Part shown: piece after piece, positions 4,899 through 6,729 of the stretch
How the letters are laid out: the number at the start of each line of letters is the position of its first letter
Numbering within the stretch: position 1 is the first letter of the stretch
Assembly: GCA_004554395.1 (NCBI GenBank)
Contig: SFMP01000089.1
Span: 1 to 6,729, forward strand
From: Myxococcales bacterium
GTDB lineage: Bacteria > Myxococcota_A > Bradymonadia > UBA4248
Direction of reading: 5' to 3'
DNA: 6,729 nt
Notes under the pieces: generated by a model
What the model saw: only the letters and a program-made list of their open reading frames with translations
Database searches by the model: none
What the model was told of the DNA's origin: nothing
Position numbers and translations under genes: made by a program

Positions 4899-6729
4899 GT
4901 GAAACAAAGACGACGGATTTGGACTAGGACGTGTACCGGATTGCTACTTGGTGCGGCGTTGGCGTTTGGTGGGTGCGACGGTGACTCCTCGCCCAAAGTG
5001 TATGAGAATCAACCGATAGCGCCATCATACGCGAATTTCACGATAAGCGAGCTGAAGGCACACATGGGTGCGACGCTCGTCGATAAGGGCGTCAATTTCG
5101 TCGTCTATTCCGAGAATGCCGAGCGTATCGAAGTTTTGTTGTTCGACGACCCCGAATCGAGTTCGCCGACGATGCGTTTGCCACTCGTTCGCCAACCGGG
5201 AACGAGTTTGTGGACTCTTTTCGTTTCGGGACTCGGGATTGGGCAACATTACGGTTATGTCGCTTGGGGGCCCAACTGGAAATACGATCCGGCGTTTCAA
5301 CCAGGGTCGTCGATAGGTTATATCAGCGATTGCGACGAGCAAGGGAATCGATTTAACCCGAATAAATTGCTCATCGATCCCTATACGCGTCGGATACATC
5401 GCGATTTCGATTGGAACAAGGGCAATCCTGCATCGGGCACGGCGCGCGACGTGTCGACATGGGGAGCGGCTGCCAAATCGGTCGTCATCAAAAGCGATTA
5501 CAAATGGAGCGATAACGAAACGACTTGGATTGAAAATCGCCAAAACGGAAAAGGTCACGATGTCAACGAGGCCATCTTTTACGAAGTTCATCCGAAGGGA
5601 TTTACGGCAAAAGCGCTCGACGTCAAGGCACAAGGGACGTATCGCGGAATTGGCGAGAAGGCGGCATATCTCAAGGACTTGGGAATTACAGCTGTCGAAC
5701 TGATGCCCATTGCCGAAAAGCCCGACGACGGCACGTATTGGGGTTATAACACGATCGCATTTTTTGCGCCCGAGCAGAAGTTTGCTCAGCCGAGTAGCAA
5801 GCTCAATTCCGTCGTCGACGAATTTAAATGGATGGTCGACGAACTGCACAAGCACGATATCGAAGTCATCTTAGACGTCGTCTATAACCATACGGGAGAA
5901 GGTGGCTTTTGGCGTAGCAAAGTCGAGGCGCCGTTTGATTATGGTTCGCAATCGAATTTCGACGACAAAACGGCGGCGACGATATATTCGTTCCGCGGTC
6001 TCGACAATCGGGCATATTACCATCTGACAGAGCTCGACGAAAAACCGAACCATGGCTATCTCGATCAGACAGGCGTCGGCAATCAGATGCGCACGAATCA
6101 CGAACCGTTTCGGCAACTCATCCTCGATAACTTGAAATATTGGGTCGAAGAGATGCACGTCGATGGATTCCGCTTCGACTTGGCGTCGATTTTGGGCGTG
6201 ACCGACGAAAACCCATACAACACCGACCCCGCTTTTTGGCGCGATAACGTCGGCAAGACTGTCGTTCAAGACATCATCGACGATCCCGTATTCCAAAAGA
6301 ACAATACGCGTTTTATCGCCGAACCTTGGGACATCGGCCATTATGCAATAGGCATGTTCCCCAAATCGCAGTCTAAAGAAGGCTATGCTTGGAGCGAATG
6401 GAATGGGCGATTCCGCGATATGTTGCGTCGTTTCGTCAATAGAGACGACGTAGTGCTCGGTCATGAAGATACTATTCCGCCCTATTGGAATCCGGATTTG
6501 TCGATTGGCAATATTCTCTTAGGATCGAGCGTGCTATTTGGCGACGATGGACGATCGCCCTATAACTCGGTCAATTTCATCACTGCGCACGATGGGTTTA
6601 CGCTCAACGACCTCGTCACCTACGATGTCAAACACAACAAATGTAGCAAGGTCAATCCGATTTGTTGTGACAAGCCTTATGATGCATTCTGCGATAAAAA
6701 TAGTGGCGATGATCACAACGAGTCGCGCA
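4899..6729 (+). CDS. Secreted isoamylase/GlgX-like debranching enzyme, lipoprotein (3' truncated by window)
   Basis: The GTG at 4899 follows GGAGG (4888-4892) by 6 bases. In-frame ATGs at 4848 and 4878 lack well-spaced sites and would bury the signal peptide. From GTG, 610 codons are open to the window edge. Residues 1-26 form a lipoprotein-type signal: basic KQRRR, a hydrophobic TGLLLGAALAF core, and a FGGC lipobox with C26. The RRRIW stretch is only weakly Tat-like. Residues ~57-150 fit the N-terminal CBM48/isoamylase beta-domain. The GH13 barrel starts near 225 (EAIFYEVHPKGF), with WGYNT at 281-285. Region I is DVVYNH (326-331). Region II is GFRFDLAS with nucleophile D427. Region III is AEPWD with acid/base E475. 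Region IV is ITAHDG with D565. GFRFDLA plus AEPWD is typical of isoamylase/GlgX enzymes, which hydrolyse alpha-1,6 branches in glycogen or amylopectin. The signal places it outside the cytoplasm, unlike usual GlgX. About 100-200 C-terminal residues should follow. It is divergent from the TPR gene. Confidence 0.88.
   Translation, partial: MKQRRRIWTRTCTGLLLGAALAFGGCDGDSSPKVYENQPIAPSYANFTISELKAHMGATLVDKGVNFVVYSENAERIEVLLFDDPESSSPTMRLPLVRQPGTSLWTLFVSGLGIGQHYGYVAWGPNWKYDPAFQPGSSIGYISDCDEQGNRFNPNKLLIDPYTRRIHRDFDWNKGNPASGTARDVSTWGAAAKSVVIKSDYKWSDNETTWIENRQNGKGHDVNEAIFYEVHPKGFTAKALDVKAQGTYRGIGEKAAYLKDLGITAVELMPIAEKPDDGTYWGYNTIAFFAPEQKFAQPSSKLNSVVDEFKWMVDELHKHDIEVILDVVYNHTGEGGFWRSKVEAPFDYGSQSNFDDKTAATIYSFRGLDNRAYYHLTELDEKPNHGYLDQTGVGNQMRTNHEPFRQLILDNLKYWVEEMHVDGFRFDLASILGVTDENPYNTDPAFWRDNVGKTVVQDIIDDPVFQKNNTRFIAEPWDIGHYAIGMFPKSQSKEGYAWSEWNGRFRDMLRRFVNRDDVVLGHEDTIPPYWNPDLSIGNILLGSSVLFGDDGRSPYNSVNFITAHDGFTLNDLVTYDVKHNKCSKVNPICCDKPYDAFCDKNSGDDHNESR

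Noticed and set aside
4548..4907. N-terminal extension of the TPR frame to 4907
   Set aside because: The added residues lack TPR or signal features, the extension crosses all the dyads, and it would overlap the start of the divergent debranching-enzyme gene.
5025..6464. Minus-strand frames of 276 and 197 codons opposite the debranching enzyme
   Set aside because: The plus strand has all four GH13 motifs in one unbroken frame here, so these are shadows.

Overview
This looks like bacterial chromosome from a Myxococcota/deltaproteobacterium-like lineage, with the broken end of a mobile element on its left. The lineage guess rests mainly on the central gene, which I recognise as a RING + TerD-domain protein of the MXAN_6230/SCO0854 type (named from Myxococcus and Streptomyces members). 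It is tentative. Codon use from about 690 onward is rich in CGAT, TCG and TTG words; the first ~540 bases read differently, as expected for imported DNA.

Layout. Positions 1-248 are the end of an insertion sequence, probably IS256/Mutator family, with the first 53 codons of its transposase on the minus strand. It sits inside a minus-strand gene whose 5' part (250-516) looks like the N-terminus of a phage or island tyrosine integrase. The integrase is therefore interrupted after codon 89. A near-palindrome just upstream of the integrase ribosome binding site (529-547) could be a recombination core or an operator. Positions 548-946 carry no gene, but 691-774 hold a pair of REP-like GC hairpins that share a loop sequence.

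The main gene (947-3766, plus) encodes a 939-residue protein with a complete C3HC4 RING finger near the N-terminus and a TerD-like domain in the last third. A convergent minus-strand gene (3834-4547) encodes a small tetratricopeptide-repeat (TPR) protein. A 351-base divergent intergenic region (4548-4898), full of inverted repeats, separates it from a plus-strand gene at 4899 that runs off the window. That gene encodes a secreted, lipoprotein-type isoamylase/GlgX-like debranching enzyme with all four GH13 catalytic regions in place.

How they work together. The integrase and the insertion sequence record acquisition of an island and then its damage. The RING-TerD protein, the TPR protein and the debranching enzyme are not an obvious operon or pathway: they are convergent and then divergent, with no shared promoter except possibly between the TPR and debranching genes. 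I see no CRISPR array, tRNA or rRNA. The least understood item is the RING-TerD protein, a eukaryote-like RING module in a family whose function, as far as I know, has not been established.
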